IMG/VR virus record: IMGVR_UViG_3300046804_003469
Span: 1 to 64,000 of that record
DNA: 64,000 nt
DNA from: a virus
Strand: one strand, 5' to 3'
The notes under the pieces were generated by a model, which worked only from the letters and a program-made list of their open reading frames with translations, was not told where the DNA came from and made no database searches. The position numbers and the translations under genes are program-made. Of the stretch, positions 46,596 through 56,378 are shown piece by piece (position 1 is the stretch's first letter; the number at the start of each line of letters is the position of its first letter).

Positions 46596-49152
46596 TATTA
46601 ATGTTAATTCAGAAGAACTCAATGAAGTAATACTTCGTTCATTAAAATTATCTGCTAATGCTGTATTATCATATCAACAATATTTTAATATTCTTAAAAA
46701 GAAAATTTCAATGTCAAATATGGCAGGCGGAAGTCTGCCAAGAGAAGAAGAAGAAATTTTAAGACAAGAATTATTAAGAGTTTTTAAACTTGGTACTGAA
46801 GGTAGAAAAAAGAAATTTAAAATTAAATCTAAAAAAGTAAAAGTTAGTAATAAAAAAACTAAAGAAAAGGCACCAACAAAAGAAGATCAGAAACAAAGAA
46901 GAACTGATGGTGGAGGAGCACTGGTAAAATCTGAAAAGAAACCTGCTTTTGTACAAAAATTTGTACCTACTAAAAAAGAAGATGATGCAGTTAAGCAATC
47001 ATTAGATGATATTCAAAGTTCATTAGATTCTATTGCAAATATATTATCTAAGGAATATAAGAATCAAAGAAAAATTGATGAATTGGGTAGAAGAAAAAAG
47101 GAAAACGAAAGAAGAAAGAAAAAAGAAGAATTACTTGAAGGTGCAACAAAACCAGTTATTAATGCTGTTAAAAGATTCTTATCTCCACTAAAATCATTCT
47201 GGGATAAATTAATTAATTTTATTACATACACTCTATTGGGAAGAGCATTTAATATGTTCTTGGAGTGGTCATCTAAACCAGAAAATAAAGAGAAATTAAA
47301 ATCTTTAGGTAACTTCTTAAAGACATGGTGGCCTACTCTTCTTGGCGCTTTTGTATTATTTGCAACTCCTCTGGGTGGATTTATTAGATCCGTTGTAGGA
47401 ACTGTAGCAAAATTAACGTTACAATTATCTAAATTTGCTATACCAAAATTACTGAGATTTATGACAAGTCCTGCTGGAATAGCATTAGGACTTGCAACTG
47501 CTGGCGCATGGGTTCCTGCAGTTGCACCACAAACTGTCAATGAGCAAGAAAGAAGAACTGATACTGCAAAGGGAAGTAAAGAAGATAAGATTAAACAATT
47601 AGAAACTCAAAAATCAAATTTAAATTGGTTCGAAAAACTTCAAGGAAAAGGTTCTGAAATTGATGAGCAACTTTATCATTTAAAAACTGGTAAAACAAAA
47701 TCATATGGTGGATTGTTTGGTCATGCATTTGGTGGAACTTTAGGATGGTATAGTGGATATAAGAAAGGTGGAATACCATCTTTCAGTGGTGTTGTAAATC
47801 ATAAAACAGGAAAAACAGTATCTGGTGCAGGACCTGATACACAAATGTTGCCGATGCAAGATGGTGGAGCAGTTGTTCTTCAAAGAGGAGAAACAGTTCT
47901 TCAAGTTGGTGCTCGTGAAAAAATTATAAAAGAAAAAGGATTTGATCCTTTAGAATATAATGTTGGAACAAATGCAAATAAACCAAGAAAAATATCCAGC
48001 AAAATCTTTAAGGCATCTGGAGGTGGTATATTAGGTTATGCTAATGGTGGAGTTATTGGTGGTAAACCAGACTTTTGGAAACTTGCTGCCTTAGCATCTA
48101 AAGAAGATAGTTTACATCCACAAGGACAAGCAGATGTAGCACAAGCAATTTATAATCGATCTGTTGCTGGTTCTTATCCTGGAGGAAAATCTATTGGTAA
48201 TATTGTTACAGCACCTGGACAATTTGCACCAACTTTTGGAAATCCTAGTGTGTGGAAATCAATTGTAGATAAGAGTTCAGCAATTGCTGCAGTAGGAAAT
48301 GCTGACAAACTTAACATGGCAGTTAAAAGTATAACTAATCCATCTTTGCAGCAAAATGCTAAATCCTTTGTTGGTGGAAGAACTGATTTTATGGGAGAAA
48401 GTCAGAAACCTTATATGAAACCAGGAGATGTTACAAGAGGAAGAGGATATAATTTCCATGGTTGGTTTTATGATACAAAATTAAAAAACCCAGCACCAAT
48501 TCCTGATATTATTAAATCACAACAAAAAACAACAGATTCAAAACCAAAACCAAAACAAGAACAAGAACCAAATATATTCCAAAAAATTTCTTCTGGTATT
48601 CAATCCATGTTTGGTGGGCAGAAAAAGAAGGATGGTGGATTGGTTGGAAATTCGGCAAAATTTTTGTCAGACATTGGAACATCGAAAGGAATGCAATGGA
48701 AGGGGCAAGAAAGTGCAATACAAAAACTTCTGGGTATTTCAATTCCTAAGTCAAATGGTAAATCATTTTCTGGATTGATTAAAGAAAATAGTGGAATGGA
48801 TATTCCAGGTGCTGGTAGAGATAGACAGCATCTTGATGGTGAACCTGGAGAATATGTATTAACGAAAAGAGTTGTTGATGAAATTGGAGTTAATAATCTA
48901 GATAGATTAGTTGCAATGATCGACAAAAATTCAAGTGCTGCTAAAAGAGGAAAAACAATTCCTGGACCACCAGTTGAAGATAATATGAGCAATAATATTA
49001 TTACTTTACCTCCTATTGTTAGATCATCTGCTGATATGTCAGTAAAATCTTCTAGAGATAGACGTGCTCCTCGTTTTTCTGCAACTTCTGGTATTAGAGA
49101 TAGAGTTAAAAAAGATATCGCTAATAGGTACGGTATAGTACACACATTCTAA
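46585..49152 (+). CDS. Tail protein with cell-wall hydrolase-like domain (tape-measure-like)
   Basis: An 855-residue protein. The N-terminal 200 residues are a Lys/Glu-rich coiled coil, followed by hydrophobic segments around residues 248-285 (WWPTLLGAFVLFATPLGG). Residues about 405-445 and 740-760 carry SGAGPDTQMLPMQDGGAVV and GAGRDRQHLDGEPGEYVL, the GxDxxxxxxGEyV motif of tape-measure proteins. Residues about 493-630 (FWKLAALASKEDSLHPQGQ, VAQAIYNRS) resemble SleB-type cell-wall hydrolases. It may measure or fill the tail and cut peptidoglycan at injection. Confidence 0.7.
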   Translation: MPDNINVNSEELNEVILRSLKLSANAVLSYQQYFNILKKKISMSNMAGGSLPREEEEILRQELLRVFKLGTEGRKKKFKIKSKKVKVSNKKTKEKAPTKEDQKQRRTDGGGALVKSEKKPAFVQKFVPTKKEDDAVKQSLDDIQSSLDSIANILSKEYKNQRKIDELGRRKKENERRKKKEELLEGATKPVINAVKRFLSPLKSFWDKLINFITYTLLGRAFNMFLEWSSKPENKEKLKSLGNFLKTWWPTLLGAFVLFATPLGGFIRSVVGTVAKLTLQLSKFAIPKLLRFMTSPAGIALGLATAGAWVPAVAPQTVNEQERRTDTAKGSKEDKIKQLETQKSNLNWFEKLQGKGSEIDEQLYHLKTGKTKSYGGLFGHAFGGTLGWYSGYKKGGIPSFSGVVNHKTGKTVSGAGPDTQMLPMQDGGAVVLQRGETVLQVGAREKIIKEKGFDPLEYNVGTNANKPRKISSKIFKASGGGILGYANGGVIGGKPDFWKLAALASKEDSLHPQGQADVAQAIYNRSVAGSYPGGKSIGNIVTAPGQFAPTFGNPSVWKSIVDKSSAIAAVGNADKLNMAVKSITNPSLQQNAKSFVGGRTDFMGESQKPYMKPGDVTRGRGYNFHGWFYDTKLKNPAPIPDIIKSQQKTTDSKPKPKQEQEPNIFQKISSGIQSMFGGQKKKDGGLVGNSAKFLSDIGTSKGMQWKGQESAIQKLLGISIPKSNGKSFSGLIKENSGMDIPGAGRDRQHLDGEPGEYVLTKRVVDEIGVNNLDRLVAMIDKNSSAAKRGKTIPGPPVEDNMSNNIITLPPIVRSSADMSVKSSRDRRAPRFSATSGIRDRVKKDIANRYGIVHTF

Positions 49153-49161
49153 AATAAGTAA

Positions 49162-51966
49162 ATGGCACCAAAACTTTTACCATCATCAAAATCATCTTCA
49201 ATTATTAAATCTAAAAAAGTTTCCGCGTCAAAATTCATGGGAACTGGTAAAAGTTCTGGTGCATTAATCAAATCAGATAAAGGTAGTTCGTTAGTTCAAG
49301 GTATTATTGGCGTAAAAGTCAAAGTTATCAATGTTGAAAAATTAATTCAAAATAAACTTTTATTAGAATCTAAAGAAAGAAAAGATAAAAGGAAAGAAGA
49401 TGAGAATAACAAAAGAGAAGAAAACAAAAAGAAATTAAAAAAGAAAAAAACACAATTCAAATCTTCTATACTTGGATCAGTATTATCAAAGATTACATTA
49501 ATCGATGAAATTAATAGGTTTATACTTTTCACACTTTTGGGATTTATTTACAATAATATTAAAGGATTTATTCCGCAACTTATACAATTTACAAAATACC
49601 TTGCTCCAGTAGGAAAATTTTTTGAATTTTTAGTTGGTAATTTCTTTGAAAATATTGTCAATTTAATTGATTTTGGAGACAAAGCCTATAAACGAATTAG
49701 AGATATATCAAAAGGAATTGGTGGAGAACCTTTCGCAAAAGGATTTGATGATTTTACAAGTAATCTAACTAAATTTGTTAATCTTGCTCTCATTGTTGGA
49801 ATGGCAACGATGGGTGGTCCTAATGTTAAAAAGCAAGGATCAACTACAACAGGAGGAGTTAGATTAAAACCTGGAGAAGGTGGAAGACCAAGAGTTACTA
49901 AAAGTGGTGGTGGTCGTGCTGGTGGTATTGATATTAGAAATCCTTTTAGAGAAAGACCAAAAGTATCTACAAGTGGTGGTAGAACTGCTGGGGAATTTGA
50001 GTTTAGAAATCCATTAAGACAAAGACCAAAAATAACTGGAGATGTTGCCGAAGGAATTGGTGGAAGAATTGCTAAAGGTGCTGGAAGATTTAGTAAAATA
50101 GGAACTAAAGGTATTCCTTTAATAGGACCTCTAATTGATATTGCAATTCGTACATTAATATTCCATGAACCACTTGGAAAAGCAGCAGCAGGTGCTGCAG
50201 GTGCTGCTGTAGGACAAGCAATTGGTGGATGGGTTGGTGGCACAATTGGTGGAATTGCTGGATCAGTTGTACCAATTATTGGTAATATACTTGGAGGTGC
50301 TGCTGGAGTAACTGTAGGTCAATTGCTTGGGGGATTATTAGGAGATCAATTAGGTGTAGCTTTGTATGATACAATTATGTATTATGCAAATAAATCAGGT
50401 AAAAATGTTACTGGACATGCTGGAGGTGGAAAAGTATCTACAAGAAAAGGACAAATTGTTGGTGGAGAAATAAAAAGAAGTCTGAAAAAAACTTCTAGAA
50501 AAAAAGTTACCCCACCAGCACCACAGAAAACTATTCCAGGAAAAGATATTGGTGGATTTAGAGAAATAGAAAAAATATTTCCATATCCTCCAGAGAGTCA
50601 AAAGATAGTTAGTCCTTTAGGGACAATTATAAAATCTTCAAAAACAGTTAAAGAGATTCCACTTGTTGGTGGAATTATGGGTATTGCTTTGGATCTCGTC
50701 ATGGGTCAAAAACCAGACAGGGTTTCATATGAAAATTTTGGTGTATCTATTGGAAATTTAATTGGGCAACTTGTCAATAAAGATATTAGACTAACATTTA
50801 ATGATATAAGAAAATCTATTATTGGAATGGCAAACGGTGGAGAATTAGATATAAATCTTGAAGATCAATCATACATGATTGGAGAAACAATAGGAAATAT
50901 GATAAGTTCCGTAATTGGAAGATTAATAGATGATAGAATTACTGATATTATCAAAAATATATCTTTAGAATTATCCAAAAAACCACTTAAACTTGAGAAC
51001 GAACAACTGAGAACTGGAGGAGAACAGGGAGCGGGACCAGAAGGACCTGCAGATTTTAGTGGTTCTTCAGGTGCAGAAAAGGCAATGCATTATTTGATGT
51101 CTCAAGGTTTATCTGCTGCCGCTGCTGCTGGAATTGCAGGAAACTTAATGCAAGAATCTGGATTTAATCCAGCAGCAGATAATGGTGGTCACCATGGAAT
51201 AGCGCAGTGGGATAAATCAGTTAGATGGCCAAGAGTTTCTGCTTATATTCGTTCTGTTGGTATGAATCCAGAATCTTTAGAAGGACAATTAGTTGGATTA
51301 AAATGGGAAGCACAAGGTCCAGAAAAACCTTCTTGGACTAGTGTTTCTAATGCAAGCACTGCAGAACAAGCTGCCGCTATTTGGTTAAAAGTTTTTGAAA
51401 GATCTGGCGAGAAACCAGGCATGAGAGGATATGATAATAGAATAATCCATGCGAAAGACTTATTCTCAAAATATGGAAGTTATACTCCAAAAGGTGGATA
51501 TGATTTAAAAGGAACTGGTGTACAAAAAATTATAGATCTTGGTAAAAGACTTCTCACACAAGGATACTATGTTGGTTATAATAAATTCTTTGATGGTTAC
51601 AGATATGTTCCTCAAGGAACCGCATATGTTGGAACACATACTCCAGGAAGTTTGCATTATTCTGCTCGTGCTTTGGATATATCTGGAGTTGGTGCTGAAA
51701 AATTAGATCAACTTTACTCTCAATTAAAAGGAACAAATCCAACACAATTGATATGGAGAGCTCCAGGACATTATGATCACTTACATATTGCATATAAAGA
51801 TGGTGGTTTAATTGCAGATACTAAAAAGAAAGATTATAGTTCACTTCAAATGAACACTTCTTATGAAAAATCTTCTAAAGTAAAATATGTGATTACTCCA
51901 ATAATATATGAAAAACAAATTAAAGTTTCTGCAAATAAAAGCAGAGTTTTAGATTTTGGTGATTAA
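49162..51966 (+). CDS. Tail protein with tail-lysozyme and DD-peptidase-like domains
   Basis: A 934-residue protein. Its N-terminus is basic and coiled-coil; residues 330-410 are Gly/Ala-rich and hydrophobic (LGKAAAGAAGAAVGQAIGGW). Residues about 635-775 fit a phage tail lysozyme: AAAAAGIAGNLMQESGFNPA with the glutamate, GGHHGIAQWD. Residues about 780-880 resemble M15-type DD-peptidases: SLHYSARALDIS and GHYDHLHIAYKDGG with H...D...H zinc ligands. Two peptidoglycan-cutting activities sit in one baseplate-proximal protein. Confidence 0.75.
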   Translation: MAPKLLPSSKSSSIIKSKKVSASKFMGTGKSSGALIKSDKGSSLVQGIIGVKVKVINVEKLIQNKLLLESKERKDKRKEDENNKREENKKKLKKKKTQFKSSILGSVLSKITLIDEINRFILFTLLGFIYNNIKGFIPQLIQFTKYLAPVGKFFEFLVGNFFENIVNLIDFGDKAYKRIRDISKGIGGEPFAKGFDDFTSNLTKFVNLALIVGMATMGGPNVKKQGSTTTGGVRLKPGEGGRPRVTKSGGGRAGGIDIRNPFRERPKVSTSGGRTAGEFEFRNPLRQRPKITGDVAEGIGGRIAKGAGRFSKIGTKGIPLIGPLIDIAIRTLIFHEPLGKAAAGAAGAAVGQAIGGWVGGTIGGIAGSVVPIIGNILGGAAGVTVGQLLGGLLGDQLGVALYDTIMYYANKSGKNVTGHAGGGKVSTRKGQIVGGEIKRSLKKTSRKKVTPPAPQKTIPGKDIGGFREIEKIFPYPPESQKIVSPLGTIIKSSKTVKEIPLVGGIMGIALDLVMGQKPDRVSYENFGVSIGNLIGQLVNKDIRLTFNDIRKSIIGMANGGELDINLEDQSYMIGETIGNMISSVIGRLIDDRITDIIKNISLELSKKPLKLENEQLRTGGEQGAGPEGPADFSGSSGAEKAMHYLMSQGLSAAAAAGIAGNLMQESGFNPAADNGGHHGIAQWDKSVRWPRVSAYIRSVGMNPESLEGQLVGLKWEAQGPEKPSWTSVSNASTAEQAAAIWLKVFERSGEKPGMRGYDNRIIHAKDLFSKYGSYTPKGGYDLKGTGVQKIIDLGKRLLTQGYYVGYNKFFDGYRYVPQGTAYVGTHTPGSLHYSARALDISGVGAEKLDQLYSQLKGTNPTQLIWRAPGHYDHLHIAYKDGGLIADTKKKDYSSLQMNTSYEKSSKVKYVITPIIYEKQIKVSANKSRVLDFGD

Positions 51967-51992
51967 ATAATAATATCTAACTTGTAAAAATA

Positions 51993-53333
51993 ATGGGTGC
52001 TAATAAGGCTGCCGAATCTTCTAATATAACTTTGTTTGATGTTTATTCAAACTATGGGAAAAAGATCTCAGTATTAGGAGGAGTAAGTGAATTATATTAT
52101 CATGAAAGTATATTAGATCATACTGTTATTGTTCACGCTACTATAACAGATAGTGGACATAGAGAGAGTGGATCTGGTTATGCTATGATGGAAAAGAAAG
52201 ATGTTAATTTAACCGCTGGTGAAAAAGTAGAATTACAATTAGTTGATAACTACAATCAAAAGTTAACTCTTACTGGAAATCATCATCTAAGAATTTTACA
52301 AACCAGGAATGTTTTAGAGCACGGAAGAAAAGCATCTTATACTCTTGATCTCTATTCAAAAGAAGCGATGGATCATCATCTTTTAGAGACTAGAGTTACA
52401 AAAAGATATGATGGAAAAATTCCAGATTCAGTTTATAAAATTCTAAAACAAGATTGCTTAAAGACTCCAAAACCAGTTGAAGTTGATCCAGGATTAAATG
52501 AATTTAATTTTCTTGGGCATGTTGAAAAACCATTTGATGTCATTCATTCTTTAGCACCAAAATGTGTACCTGATGGAATGCCAAATGCACTTGGAAATCT
52601 TGCAGGTTATTTCTTTTATGAAACTGGTGGAACATCGGGTGGATTTAAATTTAAATCAATTGATAAATTATTTTCTAAAAAAGCAGCAAGAAAATTAATT
52701 AGCAATAATACAACTGGATTACCACCTGGATATAATGCAAAAATATTAGATTACTTTTTCGATAGCACTTTCAATATGCAACATCAGTTACTAACTGGTG
52801 GATTGTTTCAAACTGAACTGAGAACTTTTGATCCATATTATCATAAGTATGAAGGAGACAAAGAGAAAGCATTTAATTACAAGTCTCAGTTGACTTCAAA
52901 AAATATAGGTGGAACAGAAACTCCCAAACTTGCATCAGATCTTAGTTATCAAAGCAAATCAACAAGAACATCAACTAAATTTAAAGATACTGGTGTTCTT
53001 CCCAAAGGAAAAAATCTCAAAGAACAATTAAAAAAGTCTAAGGAAGTAAACTTTGATATTGACAAAATTGTTAGACAATCTTATATGAGATATAATAATC
53101 TGTACTCAGTAAAACTTTCTATTACAATTCCTGGAGATTTTGGATTGCATGTTGGTGACTTAGTTCATTGTGATTTTCAAGAAATATCTGATGCACAAGA
53201 ACCATCTTATAGTGACAAGAAAAGTGGTCTATATATGATAGTAGATTTATGTCACCTCATACGATCATTCCCTGGTCAAAGTTACACTAGATTAAATTTA
53301 GTGAGAGAATCTATCGGCAGGAAATCATTCTAA
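51993..53333 (+). CDS. gp27: Baseplate hub protein, gp27-like
   Basis: A 446-residue protein between the hydrolase-bearing genes and gp5, the position of T4 gene 27. TLFDVYSNYGKKISVLGG, VELQLVDNYNQKLTLTG, DVIHSLAPKCV and KLSITIPGDFGLHVGDLVHCDF give the tandem tube-like folds and the C-terminal beta barrel of hub proteins. The match to gp27 is by context and fold pattern, as sequence is divergent. Confidence 0.65.
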   Translation: MGANKAAESSNITLFDVYSNYGKKISVLGGVSELYYHESILDHTVIVHATITDSGHRESGSGYAMMEKKDVNLTAGEKVELQLVDNYNQKLTLTGNHHLRILQTRNVLEHGRKASYTLDLYSKEAMDHHLLETRVTKRYDGKIPDSVYKILKQDCLKTPKPVEVDPGLNEFNFLGHVEKPFDVIHSLAPKCVPDGMPNALGNLAGYFFYETGGTSGGFKFKSIDKLFSKKAARKLISNNTTGLPPGYNAKILDYFFDSTFNMQHQLLTGGLFQTELRTFDPYYHKYEGDKEKAFNYKSQLTSKNIGGTETPKLASDLSYQSKSTRTSTKFKDTGVLPKGKNLKEQLKKSKEVNFDIDKIVRQSYMRYNNLYSVKLSITIPGDFGLHVGDLVHCDFQEISDAQEPSYSDKKSGLYMIVDLCHLIRSFPGQSYTRLNLVRESIGRKSF

Positions 53334-53335
53334 CT

Positions 53336-53551
53336 ATGGAAAAATCAATTCAGCAACACATCAATGATGATAAGGATCAATTAGATGATCCAAATACTAG
53401 TTCTCAACGTCGTCGTCATTTAGAAGATGAACTTGATGCATTAGAAAAGTATCAAGTTAATCATCCAGATGATGATCATGATCCAACAGGATTGGAATTA
53501 TATTGTGATGCACATCCAGATGCCCTTGAATGTAGAGTATACGAAGATTAA
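53336..53551 (+). CDS. cp12: CP12-like Calvin-cycle regulator
   Basis: A 71-residue acidic protein. Its last 22 residues, GLELYCDAHPDALECRVYED, show the C-x8-C and terminal acidic CRVYED of CP12. The N-terminal cysteine pair of plant CP12 is absent, as in marine picocyanobacterial forms. CP12 binds GAPDH and phosphoribulokinase and shuts the Calvin cycle, diverting carbon to the pentose phosphate pathway. It lies between two baseplate hub genes, 2 bp after gene 27, its stop sharing a base with gene 5. Confidence 0.87.
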   Translation: MEKSIQQHINDDKDQLDDPNTSSQRRRHLEDELDALEKYQVNHPDDDHDPTGLELYCDAHPDALECRVYED

Positions 53552-55788
53552 TGTTTTATCAAGAAAGTTCCAGTTTTAATTCTCAAAATATTGCTGACAA
53601 TCCAATCTGGGTTGGACAAATTGTTAATGATATAACTTGGAAAGATAATGAAAAAAGAGAAAAATGGGATACTCCTCAGGATATCCCAGGTTTTGGATCC
53701 AGATATAAAGTAGCAATTATTGGAAGACATGATCCAGGTAAAGCAGTTCCAGACGATCAACTGGAAATGTCTGAAGTTTGTTATCCAGTAACTGCAGGAT
53801 CTGGTCATGCTGGAAGTCATCAAACATCTAATTTGAGAGCAGGAACTTTTGTAATTGGAACATATAAAGATTGGCCTGAAAAAAGAGAACCTATTATCAT
53901 AGGATGTTTAGGTAACAATGATCAAACCAGATTAGCATCTAAAGATCCACCCAAATCTTTTACACCTTTTAGTGCTTATCTTGTTAGTGGATTACCAGTG
54001 GCATGTTATTCAATGCCAACTTATAATGCTCCACCAAAAGAAGGTGGCACAGGTTCAAATGCACTCGGTAATACTGAGGCAGATAAACAACAATTAAAAG
54101 ATGGACAAACAAAAACAGGATTGGATAATCCATCAAGATGTGAAGCAACTCCACTTCGAGGAATACAATTAAAGATACAAAATTTAATTAAAGATTTAGA
54201 AAAAGTAAAAGGAAAACTGAATAGTTGGGAAACTGCTGCATTAAAACCGATTATGTTCCGTGGACAACAAATGAGTCCACAAGAATATATTCAACAAAAA
54301 ATTGCTGATGCATCCAAAGATATTGCTTGTTTTGTAAAAACGATTATTGATTGGGTTAGAGATTATGTAATTAGAAAAGTAAATAATACACTTAAAGATA
54401 CTTATTATTTGTTCATGCCTAATGAAAGGCCTGCTGTGAAGAAAGCGCAAAACAAAGCATTAGAACTTTTGTCTTGTCTTTTTAATAAAATCATTTCTAA
54501 TCTTCTACAAATGATTGGAAAGTTTCTTCTCCAATGCGTAGATAGATTTATTAATACACCATTATGTGCGGTTGAAAATTTTATTGGTGGACTTCTTGGA
54601 AAACTTGGAGGATTAATTAGTGGATTTGTAGATTCTATTTTAGGTCCAATTCAATCTTTGGTTGGTTCTGCATTCAGTTTAGCGGGACAAATTATTGGGT
54701 TCTTACAACAGATCCTTGGATTCTTCCTTTGTGAAGAGACACCAGCATGTGCAGAAGTTAAAGAGTGGAGTATTTGGGATGGTGCTGGAACAAATTCATC
54801 AGGTTTATCACTCAATTTAGATAATGTTTTTAATGCTGCCAAAGATCTTGGAGCAAACATTGCAAAAGTATCTGATCCAAATAACTATGACTTTGGAGGT
54901 ATGGATTTTAGTGATGTATTTAAAGATACTTGTAATGTTGGTCCAGTTCTTTGCGGACCTCCCACAGTTTCTTTCTTTGGTGGTGGAGGATCTGGAGCAG
55001 CAGGTAATGCAATTATTGGTGCTGCTGGTCAAATATTGGGGGTTGACATTACTGCATATGGACAAAATTATACAAGTGCTCCAACAGTCGCATTTTTTGA
55101 TAGTTGTGGCAAGGGACAAGGTGCAGTTGGGACGGTAAATATAGGAACTGTTCCTGTACCTGGCGCTGGAACTGGCGGTGGAACAGATGGTGGAACAGGT
55201 GATACTACGACTGGTGTTGTTGGTGTCACAATTATAGAACCTGGAACTGGATATATACCATCACCAGATGGAAGTTTGGGAGGAGATGGTAGAACTTGGG
55301 CAGAACCTGGAGATACGGTAGTTAAACATGAAGATGGAACTTATGATCCTCCATACAAACCAGGAGACATCATAAATACAGTACCTGGAGATGAAGTAAC
55401 AGAAGTAGGAATCAATACATACAGAGGAGATCAACCAGGACTTGGAGATGGGTCATATCCTGTTCTTTTACAAGTGTGTAAGATTTCTGTCATTAATCCT
55501 GGAGTTAGATATAGTGCTTCAGATAAGGTTATCGTGACACCAAATAATGGAATTGAGGCATCTTTAGTGATTGGATCTCAAGGAACAATTGATTCAATTA
55601 AAGTTACGAATTGTGGAGTAGGTTATACAGAATATCCAGAAATAACAATAGAAACTGAAACTGGATATAACGGAAAACTTATACCAGAAATAGATATTAT
55701 TAGAGTTGGTGATAATCCTAGAATACCAGAAACTGTTCCATCTCCAGATCAAATCATTCACGTTATAGATTGTGTAGGTAGAATCTAA
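53551..55788 (+). CDS. gp5: Baseplate hub gp5-like protein without a lysozyme domain
   Basis: A 745-residue protein. Residues 18-130 match the gp5 OB-fold (NPIWVGQIVNDITWKDNEKR, YKVAIIGRHDPGKAV, LRAGTFVIGTYKDWPEKR, IIIGCLGNNDQTRL). T4 gp5 then has a lysozyme domain; here no GH24 motif is seen. The middle (residues 240-400) is long amphipathic helices with hydrophobic parts (GGLLGKLGGLISGFVDSIL), and residues 470-745 have Gly-rich beta repeats (DITAYGQNYTSAPTVAFFD, TNCGVGYTEYPEITIETE). The needle domain is a separate gene next. Confidence 0.74.
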   Translation: MFYQESSSFNSQNIADNPIWVGQIVNDITWKDNEKREKWDTPQDIPGFGSRYKVAIIGRHDPGKAVPDDQLEMSEVCYPVTAGSGHAGSHQTSNLRAGTFVIGTYKDWPEKREPIIIGCLGNNDQTRLASKDPPKSFTPFSAYLVSGLPVACYSMPTYNAPPKEGGTGSNALGNTEADKQQLKDGQTKTGLDNPSRCEATPLRGIQLKIQNLIKDLEKVKGKLNSWETAALKPIMFRGQQMSPQEYIQQKIADASKDIACFVKTIIDWVRDYVIRKVNNTLKDTYYLFMPNERPAVKKAQNKALELLSCLFNKIISNLLQMIGKFLLQCVDRFINTPLCAVENFIGGLLGKLGGLISGFVDSILGPIQSLVGSAFSLAGQIIGFLQQILGFFLCEETPACAEVKEWSIWDGAGTNSSGLSLNLDNVFNAAKDLGANIAKVSDPNNYDFGGMDFSDVFKDTCNVGPVLCGPPTVSFFGGGGSGAAGNAIIGAAGQILGVDITAYGQNYTSAPTVAFFDSCGKGQGAVGTVNIGTVPVPGAGTGGGTDGGTGDTTTGVVGVTIIEPGTGYIPSPDGSLGGDGRTWAEPGDTVVKHEDGTYDPPYKPGDIINTVPGDEVTEVGINTYRGDQPGLGDGSYPVLLQVCKISVINPGVRYSASDKVIVTPNNGIEASLVIGSQGTIDSIKVTNCGVGYTEYPEITIETETGYNGKLIPEIDIIRVGDNPRIPETVPSPDQIIHVIDCVGRI

Positions 55789-56369
55789 TGCCAAAGAAAA
55801 AAAATTATGAAACCATAAGATATGGTAATAAAGATGGTGAAATTAAATTTGGACACATTCATAATGATGAAGTTTTATCTGCATACATGGTAAGAAGTGG
55901 GTATGATTTTAGACATTACACTACCATGGATGCCGATGGTAAAAGAAAAGGATGGACAACTAATAAATGTCCAGCAGTTTATCAAATAGAATGTGGAGAA
56001 GATGTAGATTCTAAAAAAGTATCTCTTTATATACATGCAATTAAAGGAGATATTGTATTAAAAGCATCTGATGGAAACATTAGACTTCAAGCAGCTGGTA
56101 ATATTGATATACTTGCGAATGGACATGATAATAAAAATGGTAATATTACAATAGAATCAAACGAAAAGGTAGAAATTAAATCAAAAAATATTGAATGTAC
56201 TGCAACTTCTGTAGCAAAGTTTTTTTCTTCTGGAACATGCAAAGTAGTTGGTGATTCAATGTTGGATATATATGGTGGTCTTGCTGCTTGTGCAACAGGA
56301 GCATCTAAGTTAAATAAATCTAAATATTCGACTGAACCAGAAAAAGAAAATAATTCATTCTTAGCATAG
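55788..56369 (+). CDS. Beta-helix needle protein (separate gp5 C-terminal/spike-like domain)
   Basis: A 193-residue protein. From about residue 75 it has regular 8-10-residue beta turns (VSLYIHAIKGDIVLKASDG, NIRLQAAGNIDILANG, NITIESNEKVEIKSKN), the pattern of the trimeric beta-helix at the end of T4 gp5 and of VgrG-like spikes. The first 70 residues form a small globular head. It probably forms the membrane-piercing needle as a separate chain. Stop of gp5 overlaps by 1 bp. Confidence 0.72.
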   Translation: MPKKKNYETIRYGNKDGEIKFGHIHNDEVLSAYMVRSGYDFRHYTTMDADGKRKGWTTNKCPAVYQIECGEDVDSKKVSLYIHAIKGDIVLKASDGNIRLQAAGNIDILANGHDNKNGNITIESNEKVEIKSKNIECTATSVAKFFSSGTCKVVGDSMLDIYGGLAACATGASKLNKSKYSTEPEKENNSFLA

Positions 56370-56378
56370 GAGAAAAAT

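Noticed and set aside
49686-50243. 185-residue minus-strand frame over the tail lysozyme gene
   Set aside because: Pro/Leu-rich antisense shadow of the Gly-rich repeats; no ribosome site.
53551-55788. Lysozyme (GH24) domain expected in gp5
   Set aside because: No catalytic E-x-D-x-T pattern or family motif is visible; the middle of the protein is amphipathic helix.
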